Positions 1 through 12,039 of a DNA stretch of 64,000 bases are shown one piece after another. The position numbers and the translations under genes are program-made. A model generated the notes under the pieces. That model searched no databases. It was not told the DNA's origin and saw only the letters and a program-made list of their open reading frames with translations. This DNA comes from Moringa oleifera (Eukaryota; Streptophyta; Magnoliopsida; Brassicales; Moringaceae), in contig JAJFZO010000230.1 of assembly GCA_021397835.1 (NCBI GenBank), forward strand, positions 3,094,001 to 3,158,000, read 5' to 3'. Within the stretch, counting starts at the first letter, position 1; each line of letters opens with the position of its first letter.

Positions 1-3000
1 ATGTACCAAGAGACAATAATTATCTCACCTTACTTTTTCCTTAAAAACCATATCTCTGCAAATTGAATAAAATTAAGAGGAAAGAAAGACAAAGAAAGAA
101 GAGAAATAAAGAAAAGAGAATTAGACAAGTAAGTTAACAAATTGAGTTAGAGTGATTTGGATTAACTTGAAGGTAAGTAAAGTTAGTTTAGGGTTTTATG
201 ACTATTCTTATTCTTATCCTCTTGTATGATTAATTGATTTATGTTATGTGTGGAGACATGATTTTCAAGCGATGTATCAAAATTAAGGTTATAGATTTGT
301 TGAAGAACATAAAAGCGTTGTGTTTTCAAGGTAGTAACTTAAGACATAAATTTCATAGGTTTAGAGTTTGAATTTGGTAAAACACAAAATATAAAACTTA
401 TAGCTAAGAAGTTGAACAAAATAACTATAAAATCACTTAGCTAATACAAAAGAAATGAAAGAGTTATAATTTGATTACTAAGATTGAAAACAGGAGAAAT
501 ATATGTTATGAAAAATGAAATTTAGTAAAGTGTTAACTTTGTTAGAATTAAAGAGAAAATTTAGTTTATATCTAAATGATTAATTTTTGTATATGAAATA
601 TGAAAAGATAAATCAATTATGCATGAAAAAGAAGTGAAATTAAGCATACAAATGAGAACTAAATAAAGCAAAATAAAATGAAGTTAAGAAATAAGAATTC
701 AACTTAGGCTCATTTATCATACATGATTAGACTTATAAATGTTAAAATAGTATATCTCACATACTGATAGAATAATTACAAGACTAATAAAGGCAAAGAG
801 GAGAAAATTTACATAGAGGCTAAAACTTTCAAAGTTAAAAGAGATAAATATAAGCAAATTATATTTTTGAATGTCTAGAGGTTATATGTTTGAGTCATGT
901 AATAGATTGGTGTCTTGAATTGTTGTTCGAATATTTAAAAGTATGTTAGGCTTGCCAGATGAGCATTTGCATTTCGATACATAACACGGGATACTCCATT
1001 GACCAATAGTCGATGACAGCGAATCACTTTTTTTTGGCTACACGCTTGGCTAACTTTTAGGGAATGAAACCACATTACCCTAAGGCAGCTGGGGGTGTCA
1101 ATTGCCAATTTTTGTAGCCTATTTAATTCTATGATAGAATCGTCAAGGGTGTGTGATATTTTACCACGTTTAAAGTGTATTTTCCTTGTTCATAGATGAA
1201 AATTAAGGTTAGGATTGATTCTCGTAAATGTTGGTGTCTCTTTTTTACTCTTTCTCATGTGTGTATGGGGTTTTTAGTTTAAGCATATTTGATATTGTGT
1301 GCATTCGAAGGGAATTGACTGATGAGTTAGGTGTCACTCGTGCCATGACTCAATAAGAAGTCAATCTTAGACTATGATACAAAAAAATACATAGATATGA
1401 TTATAATTTTATGAATCAATATGTTCATATAAAATTTTTGGAGCATTTTCTTATCTCGTAAAGCCACAACATAAATATAAAAAGAAAATAAAATTATATA
1501 TCACTAATATATGTTTGTTTACACTTGATCTTTGATAGGTAAGGATAACATGCTTAGTATAACTCGTAGCTTAGATAATATGTTTGGCATAGTTTGTTAC
1601 TGTTACATGTTTATACTTACTGAAATGTAACTCACTAAATCACAAATAAATTTTTAGATTAGTGAAATTTAAAAGTGATGTCCTTAATAGACCTTGAAAA
1701 CTATATGGAGCACAGATTGACAGCTTATCCTCTTTTACATTCTCTTTTTTTAAACATTTTTGTAGACTTAGTACCAGTAAGAAGTATTGTATTTCTTTAT
1801 ATATAATGAGAGAGTTAAGACATGTGATGTAAAACAAAACTTCTCTAATTTTATAGACCAACTAACTTATATAATGTATGAATGTTGATTTTTTCATATG
1901 AAATATGTCTTGAAGGTCACATATTCATGATATTTGTATGAAAAAAAATAATGATTCTTTATAATGATATAATATGATAGATATTATATATATAAATAAG
2001 TCACACTATTTTTAGGTTTTAAAGTTCTGAAATGATCTTTTTGTTTGGTGAGATCCATTCCATCATTAAATCTTCATTACAATTCAGAAAGAGAACAGAC
2101 CCATGAAAGGGAAAGAAGTGTTCTCACATGGGTCATTCTTTCTATTTGGAAAGAAAGTTTCCGTTTACTAAAAAACTCATTTTTTGACTTCAAAATGATT
2201 TTGCAGACTGAACACAGCAGAAAAGTAGCAGTACGCTGATTATGGATAACAATGCTGAAGGAGAGAGAGGCATGCAGAGCATAACCTGCACAAGTTCCTG
2301 CATCCTCACTCACTTGAAGTCATGCCCACCATCATCAATTAAAATGGTTATATAAAAATTGAATTTCTCCATCTTTCTTTTTTTCCTTTTCTAATTTCAT
2401 GTTTCACTCTCTAAAACAGATAAAAACCAATTTTTATATGTTCTCCAAATTTTTTAAATTTCTTAGTTACATTAAAAATTTCTCAAAATAAAAAAGGTCA
2501 CGTACATGTGAAGTTGAAACATTAGTTACAATTAAGCTTAAAATGTAGAGCATAATATACTTTTTGTTATTACCTTGCATGTGTTATGACATCGCTTCAT
2601 GTTATCGTACATTATCTTTAATTATTACGTAATTATAATAATAATTTCATGTCACATTATATTATAAGATATCTTACTGTTGTACCATACTATATTACAT
2701 AGCAATATATTATATTGAATTGTATTATATCATATTTATGTGTGATCTATAAAATTGTAAAAAATTGAGTTTCTCCCTGATCAATTATTAGTGAAGAAAT
2801 ATAGTGCCAACGAGTTTAAGATTGTTTTTGTCCGTACGCCAAGGAATTGAAGAAAATTTCAGCAACCAAGACGAAATGGGTAGCAATAATTAAATTGTAC
2901 CATTAAGGAAATGTGGAGTGAGCAAATACGTTTTCCAAGAATATAACAGAGAGGCATAAATGCCATAAGGGCAGAGGGCAGCAAGTGGGTTTTGGTCTGT

Positions 3001-4140
3001 CATCCCTTACGTAGTTTGTATTATGAGCTCTCTTTCAGTCAACGAGACCAAGAAAGAAATCACTGACTCTCTCTCTCGCGGCGGTTTTATTGCGGTTGCA
3101 GTCTTTGGGGTGCGGAAGCTCATACAGGATAATATCAAAGAAGTTCACCACTCTGTGGCTCATCAGCATCGACCGCCATGGTCTCTTCGGGAAACGCAAC
3201 TCAATTTAACCATTTGGTGCATGTTGTCGTTTTCATTAGTAAATGAATATGGCCAACCAAGTTTTACCTGCGTTTCAAGATGGATAAGAGTACAAAATTG
3301 TCTTTTCACTTTGCTAGAGTCTGAAGTGTTGGAACATTTTTATTTGTGGTAGTCATGTTCAGATTTTGAATCATATTATTAAATATAATCTAATCTTTAA
3401 TTTTTATTATATAAAAAGTATTTTATTCTTGATGTCCTTCGAAATTCGTTGGGTAGGCCTGGGAGAATAAAGTCAATAATAAGTGGAGATGGTGAGTGAT
3501 TCAATGGATTATTGACTGATGGAAGTAGCTTTTAACAGTTAAATCAGTGTAGTAATTTCAACAAAATAATCATATATTAAAATTAAAATATTCTTAATTT
3601 TTTTATAATATAATTTATGTCAATTTTAAATAATGCAGATCTTGTGATGTGGATTTGTTGGCAAATCCTTGCAAAGGGTATATTAGTTTGGTGGAATGTT
3701 AAATCATGAACAGTACGAGTTTTAAGCCTTTGGGACCGCTCCTCTTGGGCTATGAGTGTGAATTGAGCCCAAATTTATATTAGTGCTTTAATTTTAAAAT
3801 AATTTATATTAAAATTGCAATTAGTACCAAAATTGTAATTTTGGTTAGATTGGAAAAATTTATTGTCAATTTGAGATAAGGTTAGGATGTGGGTTATTTA
3901 TTTGGTAAGTCAAATATGGGAAATTAAAGTCAAATCCCGGAATTTTTTTTTTAATTTCAGATCACAACAAGAAGACAGAAATGGAAGAGTTTTAGCGTCC
4001 TAAATATGGAAGAGAGAATTGATGCGAATTGTACACGTGGAGACGGTGGCTGCACCACAAACACTGAGCCAACAGTCCCAAATGTGGATAAGACCGTAGC
4101 CAGAGTTCGCCAGTTGCCACCACGGAAAAGCACCAACCCC
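1..4140. other. Intergenic AT-rich region upstream of sucrose transporter
   Basis: No gene is recognised. The sequence is AT-rich with scattered short ORFs lacking codon bias or family resemblance. A somewhat less AT-rich patch around 2800-3350 carries a 109-residue ORF that matches nothing I know. The last kilobase (about 3100-4140) is the likely promoter region of the downstream transporter. The 900-1300 stretch is less AT-rich and could be a decayed repeat, but no diagnostic motif was found. Confidence 0.6.
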
Positions 4141-4143
4141 CAT

Positions 4144-4150
4144 TATAAAT
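4144..4150 (+). promoter_or_regulatory. Candidate TATA box of the sucrose transporter
   Basis: TATAAAT lies 126 bases before the transporter ATG in an otherwise less AT-rich stretch. This places a start site near 4175 and leaves a leader of about 95 nt that contains the GA repeat. It is inferred from position and consensus only. Confidence 0.4.
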
Positions 4151-4207
4151 TCTGATGGTCTTCACACATTACCAGAAGAGCATCGCTAAAAGAAGATAAA
4201 ACAGCGT

Positions 4208-4210
<3 letters not shown>

Positions 4211-4248
<38 letters not shown>
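4211..4248 (+). repeat. (GA)n microsatellite in the transporter 5' leader
   Basis: Nineteen uninterrupted GA units end 21 bases before the ATG at 4270. GA/CT tracts are common in plant 5' leaders and are often length-polymorphic. In the opposite reading it encodes only an artefactual leucine/serine run. Confidence 0.9.
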
Positions 4249-4250
<2 letters not shown>

Positions 4251-4269
4251 TTGCAGTGTAGATTTTGAG

Positions 4270-7030
4270 ATGGAGAATGGATCAGCCAAGGCGAGCGGGA
4301 CAGGCCCCTTGGAGCTCCAACACCAGCAGCCGCCCCCGGCCAGCCCGCTAAGGAAGGTCATCGTGGTGGCATCTATCGCTGCGGGGATCCAGTTTGGCTG
4401 GGCCCTACAGCTGTCTCTTTTAACCCCATATGTGCAGCTCCTGGGCATTCCTCACAAGTGGGCCTCGCTCATCTGGCTTTGCGGGCCAGTCTCCGGCATG
4501 CTTGTCCAGCCGGTTGTCGGCTACTACAGTGACCACTGCACCTCCCGCTTTGGCCGCCGCCGGCCCTTCATAGCCGCTGGAGCCGCCTTCGTGGCCATTG
4601 CCGTCATCCTCATCGGCTTCGCGGCCGACATAGGCCGCCTTTCTGGAGACTCACTCAGCGGGAACTCGAAGCCCCGCGCTATCGCAGTCTTTGTGGTCGG
4701 CTTCTGGATCCTCGACGTAGCAAACAACATGTTGCAGGGTCCCTGCCGAGCCTTCCTTGCTGACATTTCTGGTGGAAACCAGAAGAAGATGCGTACGGCC
4801 AACATCTTCTTCTCCTTCTTCATGGCGGTGGGTAACGTGCTGGGCTACGCCGCGGGATCCTACACCCGCCTCCATAACTTATTCCCATTTACTAGCACAA
4901 AGGCTTGTGATGTTTATTGCGCTAATTTGAAGAGCTGTTTCATCATCTCCATATTACTGCTGCTAGTGCTAACCATCATTGCCCTCAGTTACGTGCATGA
5001 AAAGCCCTGGTCACCAGAACAGGGAAATGCCGGTGAGGATGAGGATGGCAAGGAATCATCGTCGTGTAGAGTTCCCTTTTTCGGGGAAATATTGGGTGCC
5101 TTGAAGGACCTGAAAAGACCAATGTGGGTGCTGCTGCTGGTGACGTGCCTCAACTGGATTGCATGGTTCCCCTTCTTGCTCTTTGACACGGACTGGATGG
5201 GGAGGGAGGTGTACGGTGGAAACTCGGGAGGCGATGAGGGGGCCAAGAGGGTCTACAACACCGGTGTGCGTGCGGGTGCATTGGGGCTGATGCTCAACTC
5301 CGTCGTCTTGGGCTGCACTTCCCTCAGCGTGGAGGTCCTGGCACGTGGGCTCGGCGGGGTCAAGCGGCTCTGGGGTGTGGTGAATTTCTTGTTGGCAGTC
5401 TGTTTGGCCATGACGGTTCTGGTCACTAAGCTCGCTGAGTCTCACCGCCGAACTATGAAAGCAGCGGATGGCACTTTCATCCACTTGCAGCCGCCGACCG
5501 GCATCAAGGCCGGTGCATTACTTCTGTTTGCTGTGTTGGGCATACCTCTATCGGTGAGTAACGTTTTTTAATTCTGTAACGAATTTTCTTTTCTTTATCT
5601 TCTGACGCATGATGCCCATTGTCTCCTAGAATTTTATATTATTTTAGTTGAATTTGATTTGATACATATGATTATAATAATGTTTTGTAACTGTGTTGGG
5701 CATACCTCTATCGGTGAGTAACGTTTTTTAATTCTGTAACGAATTTTCTTTTCTTTATCTTCTGACGCATGATGCCCATTGTCTCCTAGAATTTTATATT
5801 ATTTTAGTTGAATTTGATTTGATACATATGATTATAATAATGTTTTGTAACATCCTGAAGAAAGTTGCATACGTAAGTTTTTCTTTTGGGGATTTTGACT
5901 TCCATACATATAATTTCAATTCAACAGTGGTCAAAATAAATGTATTTTCAGAAAAAAAAAAACAAAAAGGAAAACATCGCGCGTCCTTCACACGCTTCCC
6001 TTTTGATCTGGACCATCTCGCAATTAGACGAGGAATAGCGTGTTTTCCACGCTCTGCTGTCTTTTTAACTTTTGCATAAAGAAAACGGTGCGCATAGTCA
6101 ATGGAGAAGAGAAAACTTGGCAATAGCGTTATCAATTTGACTACTGCCGGTGGCGGTAAAATGCATGCATTTTTCTCCTTTTGCCACTGCATTGAATGCC
6201 TGCTGATATCATGCTGTTGTTTTTTTTTTTTTTAATTATTTTTACTTTTTAAAATCCTCTCATTTTGGATGAGGTTTAAGCGTGGGTGTTAACTGCTCTT
6301 TATGCTCAGTCATTGAAAGGTCAACCATAAAGTCAATTATACTTAAAATATTATGACTCAGAAGAAGAACCGCCCCTCATTCTGGGCATCGTGGGCCTTT
6401 GTATAGTTTAGCCATAAATGATCCCTTTTTTATTTCACAATTAGAATCATTTGATATAGTGGAAATAAAAGTGTTCCCTTCTCTTGATTTGTGCAGATCA
6501 CTTACAGCATCCCTTTTGCTTTGGCATCCATCTTCTCCAGCACTTCTGGTGCAGGCCAAGGCATAAACTTCCTCACCCCATATATAGCTATAGTAGCTTC
6601 TTGGAATTATTCATACATGCATATATATAATTGTATGCTAAATTAATATGTTTATGGTTAAATTTTGTAGGGCTTTCTCTGGGAGTTCTGAATCTTGCCA
6701 TTGTTATACCGCAGGTGACATGTTTTCACATACATATATGCATTAGGTTCCTTTTGATCAAATGTTATGGAATTACATGAATTTATATGTGAGTATTTCT
6801 GATGACTGGTGCTGATCTTTTTGTTTTGATTGCTTGATGCGTGCCTTTGACAGATGGTGGTGTCGATCGGAGGAGGACCTTTTGATGCCTTATTTGGAGG
6901 AGGCAACCTGCCGGCTTTTATAGTTGGAGCTGTCGCCGCTGCATTAAGCGGCATATTTGCTCTTTTCATGCTTCCATCTCCTCCCCCTCAAGTCTCAGCG
7001 ACCAAAACTGTTGCTGTTGGGTTTCATTAA
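4270..7030 (+). CDS. SUC2: Sucrose/H+ symporter, type I (SUC2/SUT1 clade), 522 aa
   Basis: A plasma-membrane proton-coupled sucrose carrier of the MFS/GPH type; the type I clade includes the phloem-loading transporters of dicots. Exons are 4270-5553, 6497-6560, 6671-6714 and 6854-7030 (428+36+58 codons, stop at 7028). Twelve hydrophobic segments are expected. Visible signatures are GIPHKW around His62 (equivalent to the conserved substrate-linked His of SUT proteins), the MFS loop RFGRRRPF at about 93-100, the central cytosolic loop after HEKPW at 243-247, and the C-terminal [15 protein letters not shown]. Length fits the family (about 510 aa). Exon 1 carries most of the protein, as in other SUT genes. 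Intron 1 begins with a perfect 160-bp duplication that copies the donor, and intron 2 starts with GC, not GT. Family assignment is secure; the exact orthologue name is not. Confidence 0.95.
5531..5850 (+). repeat. Perfect 160-bp tandem duplication over the exon 1/intron 1 border
   Basis: Copies are 5531-5690 and 5691-5850, with no mismatch seen when read side by side. Each carries the last 23 coding bases of exon 1 plus the donor GTGAGT and 137 bases of intron. The upstream donor (after 5553) gives the intact protein. Use of the second donor (after 5713) would keep intronic sequence and an in-frame stop at 5569-5571, giving a 433-residue product without the last membrane segments. Perfect identity means a very recent event or an assembly error. 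Confidence 0.95.
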
Positions 7031-8040
7031 TTGATCCCTCATCTGAATGCATCAGTTCAGGCTCTGCCCTTTTATCCTTTTCGTTGGCTTTCTGTTATCC
7101 TTTTTCCAGTGTGTTTGGAGGCCGCTGTTTTCTGAGTGGGATGAAGAGATGGTGTGTTTTCTGGCAGGGCAAACTCTTAGTTGGACTTTTTATATATAAA
7201 GAAGAATGATTCCAGAGGTCATTCATCTTTTTAAGCTTTTCACTGCAAATTCTCCAGGCTTGCACAGATATGAAATCACAGTAACTTCTGTTCTAACTTT
7301 GAGAGCAAACCAGTAATCCAAAGTGTATATTTGCAAAACGAAAGACTTCCCAAATCTCGAAGTCGCAGGCAAATCCCAGTTCAAGATGAATCGAAGTTGG
7401 GTTTCTCCCACGACAACATCCACACATAAGTAGACTTTCCAGATTATTCAGGCATAGTCACAGATACAAAATACTATACCGTGAATCACAGGTCAAAGAG
7501 TATTTTAGAAATAATGCAGGGCTAGCTTAATAACTCATTATTAAATGGAATTTATTAAAGTTATGCATAGGATTTTGTCCAGAAATAAACTTTGTACCAA
7601 AATTTATTTAATCTTTAATACTTTTAAACTAAATATTTAAAATTTTCAAACTATTTTACAAATGTTAATATATTAAGAAAAATATGGCTGGCAAAAAATC
7701 GACAACTTATCACAAATATAATAATTTAAATACATTAAAGAATATAGGTAATAAAAAATTTAATTTTTTTTTAAATCTTAAAATTTACTCCTTCTTAAAA
7801 ACATTTTAAATTTAAAAAATTCAAACTTATGATGAATTTGTATCAAATTAAATTTTAAATTCAAGAAATTTAAAATTTGGACATTAAGGAAAGGATATAT
7901 TTTTTTAGTTCATTTTCTACTCCAAGTTTTTTAAAAGCGTTTTCATATATCAATTTCATTAAAAAAGAAAAAGAAAAGTTCTTTTTTGGAGAGAAAAACC
8001 TGTAAATTAAAAGCATATTTAAAAAAATTAAAATTATAAA
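7031..8040. other. Transporter 3' flank and AT-rich spacer
   Basis: About 7031-7250 is the probable 3' UTR of the transporter. From 7530 the sequence becomes very AT-rich with A and T runs and no ORF of note. It ends where the LINE RNase H remnant begins. The poly-T/poly-A rich stretch at 7880-8010 may hold the 3' end of that minus-strand LINE, but no clean tail or target duplication is visible. Confidence 0.5.
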
Positions 8041-8082
8041 TAACCATAAGTGTAAAGAATGAAATAGATTAAAAATTGAAAT

Positions 8083-8565
8083 TTAATATGTGGAGAAGCA
8101 GCAATAATCAACACTGATTTGAGTGAGAAAAGCGTTGCTACAAAGTACTATGTTGGCTTCTTTTATTGAGACTGTTTTTAAGTTGGTATTCACTCTAGCC
8201 ATTCTATATGCTACTTCATTTGCATGCTTAAGGACATATCCGAAAGAACAACATTGACTTGCCAAAAAATTGATGCTCACACAAAGGGGCCCCATGCACA
8301 CATTGTGTTCTCTCCTAATCCGTATCTCCTATATTGCTTGAATACAATCACCCTTCACAAAAACATTTACATAAGATAATTGAGTGGCTAGTTTCAACCT
8401 TACTTTTATTGCTAAAAGCTCACTCTAAAGAACTAGATTGACTTGTATAGCTCACTCTATGTTCACAATGCCCAGGGTTGCCTTTTTCAGATCCGTAAGA
8501 AAGGACGCATCAGTATTGAGTTTTACATGAGAAGCTAAGGGTTACCAAGACATCTGTGTTGGCGC
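8083..8565 (-). pseudogene. RNase H domain remnant of LINE
   Basis: Reading the minus strand gives an RVT_3-type RNase H pattern: LKLNTDASF near the start, SELLAI, a VKGDCIQAI-like phrase, and a terminal LKHANEVAYRMARV that matches the usual SANxxAHxLAR ending. Stops interrupt it. It lies directly left of the CACTA 5' terminus, and the LINE linker resumes right of the CACTA 3' terminus at 13190, so the two halves were one element before the insertion. Family is clear, function is lost. Confidence 0.7.
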
Positions 8566-8639
8566 CACACACTATAAAAAAATTAGCATTTAGCAATGCA
8601 TAAATCCATCACTAAAGTAAAAAAATGTATTGCTAAAAA

Positions 8640-9000
8640 TTTTAATAATAGATTTTATCGATAGCAAAAATGATTATTGCCAAAAGAATTAACGATCAAT
8701 TTTAAAGTCCGTCGCCAAATTAGCGATCGATTTCTTTCTATCGCTGGTTTAATCGATCATTAGTGCGTCGTAAAATAATGACATTTTTAAAAATTGACTT
8801 GACGATCGATTATAATCAGTCGCTAAATTTAATGATTGATTTTAAAGACTGATTATAATCGGTCGTTAAAACTTTAGCAATTAAATGTAATCGATCACTA
8901 AAAAATTTAGCGACTGAATATAATCGTTCATTACATATTTAGCGACTGAATGTAATCAGTCGCTATATATTTAAGTTAGTGACTGCTTAAATTCGGTTAC
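8640..9000. repeat. CACTA subterminal repeats
   Basis: At least eight degenerate copies, in both orientations, of a roughly 20-25-bp motif built on TTTAGCGACTGA and AATCAGTCGCTAAA. Neighbouring inverted copies form short palindromes such as GATTATAATC flanked by CGACT/AGTCG. In En/Spm the equivalent repeats bind the TNPA protein; that role here is inferred. A sparser set is near the other end (13015-13140). Confidence 0.75.
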
Positions 9001-9179
9001 TAAAATTTTTATTAATTTTAAAAATATATAATTAATTTAAAATTAAATAAAATTTATGAAAAATAAATTATATAAAAAAAAATTCAACATGTTGTTTGTC
9101 CTTCATAAAATAAAAGTTACATAAATGAAATCAAATATTTTATTCATAAAAAAATGACATTTAAGAATCAGGCGGTGTT

Positions 9180-10440
9180 AAAGGTGCGCGTTTCAAAAGA
9201 AAAGCCTTCATCTTGTAGGTGCGATCATTCATATCAAATTCTCTCTATAAGTGCTCTCACATATTGCTATGGTAGCGTAAACAACCATGTTCTCTCTCGC
9301 CTTATACTCCTCATCTAATAGCTCTTTCATAGCTTTACGCTCCAACTACATGTGTTCTTCCATAGCCTTCATCTAAGAGCATATATCTTGCATGGTTACA
9401 TCAATAATAGAGTGCCCACTACTAGAGCTATCGCCTGAATACCATGATCGAGCTTGACTACTAATCCCATACACTAACGGTTCTTCTCTTCACCTACAGC
9501 CTTATAGTAGAGTTTTGTGTAGTCTACCTTAGGTGTGGTGGAAAATTCTTTTTTTGTCTGAAAAATTGAAGCAACTAATTCCTTAAAGCATTTTTACAAT
9601 AAAGTTGTTTATTAACGCATTTTTACAATAAAGTTGTTTATTAACTAACTCATTAGCTAAATCAAATAGTGAAGTAGAAAAGATATCATAATTTTGCGTT
9701 TGATAGAAAAACATATTTAATAAATAATCATATTAATTTTATTTATATTTATTAAGTTTAAATATCACATATACCAAGCGTCCACAATGGTTTTATAGTG
9801 AACATGAACCGATACTATGTCGAAAAGGACCTGACTCGAATCCGCCCATCTCACTCCATTAATTACAAGTCATGATCTCACATTTTTGTCTGTACTTTGG
9901 CTGATTTCATTCTATTTGCCACTGCTCCCATACAATAATTGGAAAAAATTGAGTTTTATTTTTTATCTTATGGTAACATGCATACATCAAGTCAACATAT
10001 AAGTCCACAGCACGAGCCTTCCATGCAACCTTTACCATGCCTTATATTTTCTTGTCTTATATAAAATGTTTCTTCCAAAAAATAAATATTTATGTAAAGG
10101 CTCGATTCAACCAAATTATTCAAAAAAATAACAAGGAGTAAGTCACATTAATTAAAGCTATAAAGATAATGATACAAAGTATTGAAAAACATGAATTATG
10201 AATACTTACGTATTATTCTTTACAAAAATCTTGTCTATTTACACTCTGTAAACTCGCTAAGCTGGACATCCTAGTAGCAGTAAAATCAGATAAATCTGAA
10301 GCAAAGCTAGCAAACCCATTTGTGGGTATAGTCACTCCATGTGGAGATGGTACAGCTGCATCCTCTTTCTTATCTTGAATATATAGTTTTTTCCCTTTCG
10401 AAGTACTCACTTCTCCTTCTGAGGTTACGTTGTCTTCTTT
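9180..10440 (-). pseudogene. CACTA second-protein (TNP1/Ptta-like) remnant
   Basis: The minus strand reads as broken coding sequence. The clearest open piece is 65 residues at 10410-10213 (STSKGKKLYIQDKKEDAAVP at its start). Further on, about 9500-9220, it reads VYGISSQARSWYSGDSSS, then a charged helical stretch with MKAMEEHM and AMKELLDEEYKARENMVVYA, interrupted by two stops. Serine-rich linker plus terminal helix is typical of the plant En/Spm TNP1/Ptta protein. AT-rich non-coding segments between the pieces may be introns. Confidence 0.55.
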
Positions 10441-10599
10441 AACTTCTCACCTAAGTACGTCTATAATTAGCAAATATCATCATAGCCCCTTTGAAAAATG
10501 TGATATTTTGACTTTATGTTTAACATTCTAGCAATAATATATAATTTTGAATGATTTGATATCGAACCTATAATTCTTGATTAGCAACAGTCAATATAT

Positions 10600-10980
10600 C
10601 ATAAAAACATTACAAATCTGGATTAAAGGATTTCTCTATATGTTCTGGTTTAAATTCTAGATCAGTTGCATCCATTACTATTATTTGATTTGTATTGGTA
10701 TGTTCATGCACAGTAGCAGATTCTTCTCCAACATAATGTTCAGTTGCCCCATAATTAGAACATTCATTATTTTTTTCATGACAATTCTAAACATAATATT
10801 TCGATATAAAATTATATTTAGCCAAATGATATCTAACCACATCAAGAGTCTTAATTCAATGATTTTGACACTTTTTTCAATTACATGGACACTTTATCTT
10901 ATCTCCATCCATGAACGCCTGTTGACCATAAGCAAATTGAATAAACTATTCCTTTCTATTTAAAAATTCCTTATTTTAAT
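10600..10980 (-). pseudogene. CACTA transposase-associated domain remnant
   Basis: The minus strand carries FIQFAYGQQAFMDGDKIKCPC followed by a second cysteine pair, then VRYHLAKYNFISKYYV and NCHEKN. This is the order and spacing of the transposase-associated domain at the N terminus of plant En/Spm TNPD/tnp2 proteins (usually FIEFAFxNxxxxDxIxCPCxxC, then a HLxxxGFxxxYxxWxxHGE phrase). At least three stop codons and a lost tryptophan show it is dead. A 92-residue ORF on the opposite strand here is a shadow of this domain. Confidence 0.7.
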
Positions 10981-12039
10981 CCATCCATAAGCCTAAAGTA
11001 CATCCATTAACAATTTAATCTGCTTATGTTTTTGTTTCTTTATTACCTCTAAACTAGTTCCCAATAACTTGGCTCCTTAAATTTTCAATGACTTGCAACT
11101 TATTACTAAGCAAACATCCAAAAACATGAATAATTTTATAGACAATTTAAATTACTAGATAAAATCATCATTAAACAAATGTTGATGATACATCAAAAGT
11201 ACATGAGTTATAGTACAACATGTTTAATATTTTATGCATGTGACCCAAACTTTGAAGGTAAGTGGTCCTATACCATTCAAATATGTACATTTATGTAAAG
11301 CACAATATTATAAGTCATTGTTCACTTCATTTTGTAAAAATTTTGGTAATGTATCCTCATAATTCTTCAAGTGCATAAGAATATTATAATTCATTGTTCA
11401 TTTCATTTATCTCCAACTACAAGTAATCTAGTTAAACTATTATATAATTAATTTGACAAACTAAATTTTTTAACAAACAAAATTAAGAACTAAAAATTTA
11501 ATTAAAATGTAACTAATTAAATAATTCAAAAAAACATTATTATTTATCATAAATTAATTATAATCTAAGTAAATAATCATGTCTAACTAATTAATATAAC
11601 AAAACATAAATTTATTAACAAAAAAAAATAAATAATTATAAATAATTAAATAATTAACATCTAAATAATTTAAGTTTTTAAAAAATAAAATTAAATAATT
11701 AACCAAATTTGATCTTCTTCAGCAAAGATCAATACATTTTTTCCCTCTCAAACTTTACCACCACCCATATAAAATCTCCTACAAAAATCAAAATCTTACC
11801 ATTCTACTAAAAATCATTTATCAAATTCATTAATTCTATCCTCTCAATACCTCTCAATTTATCAAATCATTTATTAAAATTTTCATGCTTACCCGTAGGA
11901 ATATTAGTTGAATCGGTCATGTATGTGGAGAGTAACTGAAGAAAAGAGATTAGCAAAGAAAAAGAGAAGAGCGACAAAGACAAAGAAGAGCTAGAGTTGC
12001 AAAGCTGCCCGTGCCATGCAGAATGTATCGCTATTGACC

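Noticed and set aside
3023..3352. 109-residue + strand ORF upstream of the sucrose transporter
   Set aside because: No family resemblance, no plausible promoter or splice context, and mixed composition; likely chance.
4524..5484. Long minus-strand ORFs over the transporter first exon (99, 85 and 142 residues)
   Set aside because: GC-rich shadow frames of the real coding strand; the sense frame has clear transporter motifs.
10685..10963. 92-residue + strand ORF
   Set aside because: It is the opposite strand of the CACTA transposase-associated domain remnant, which explains its length.
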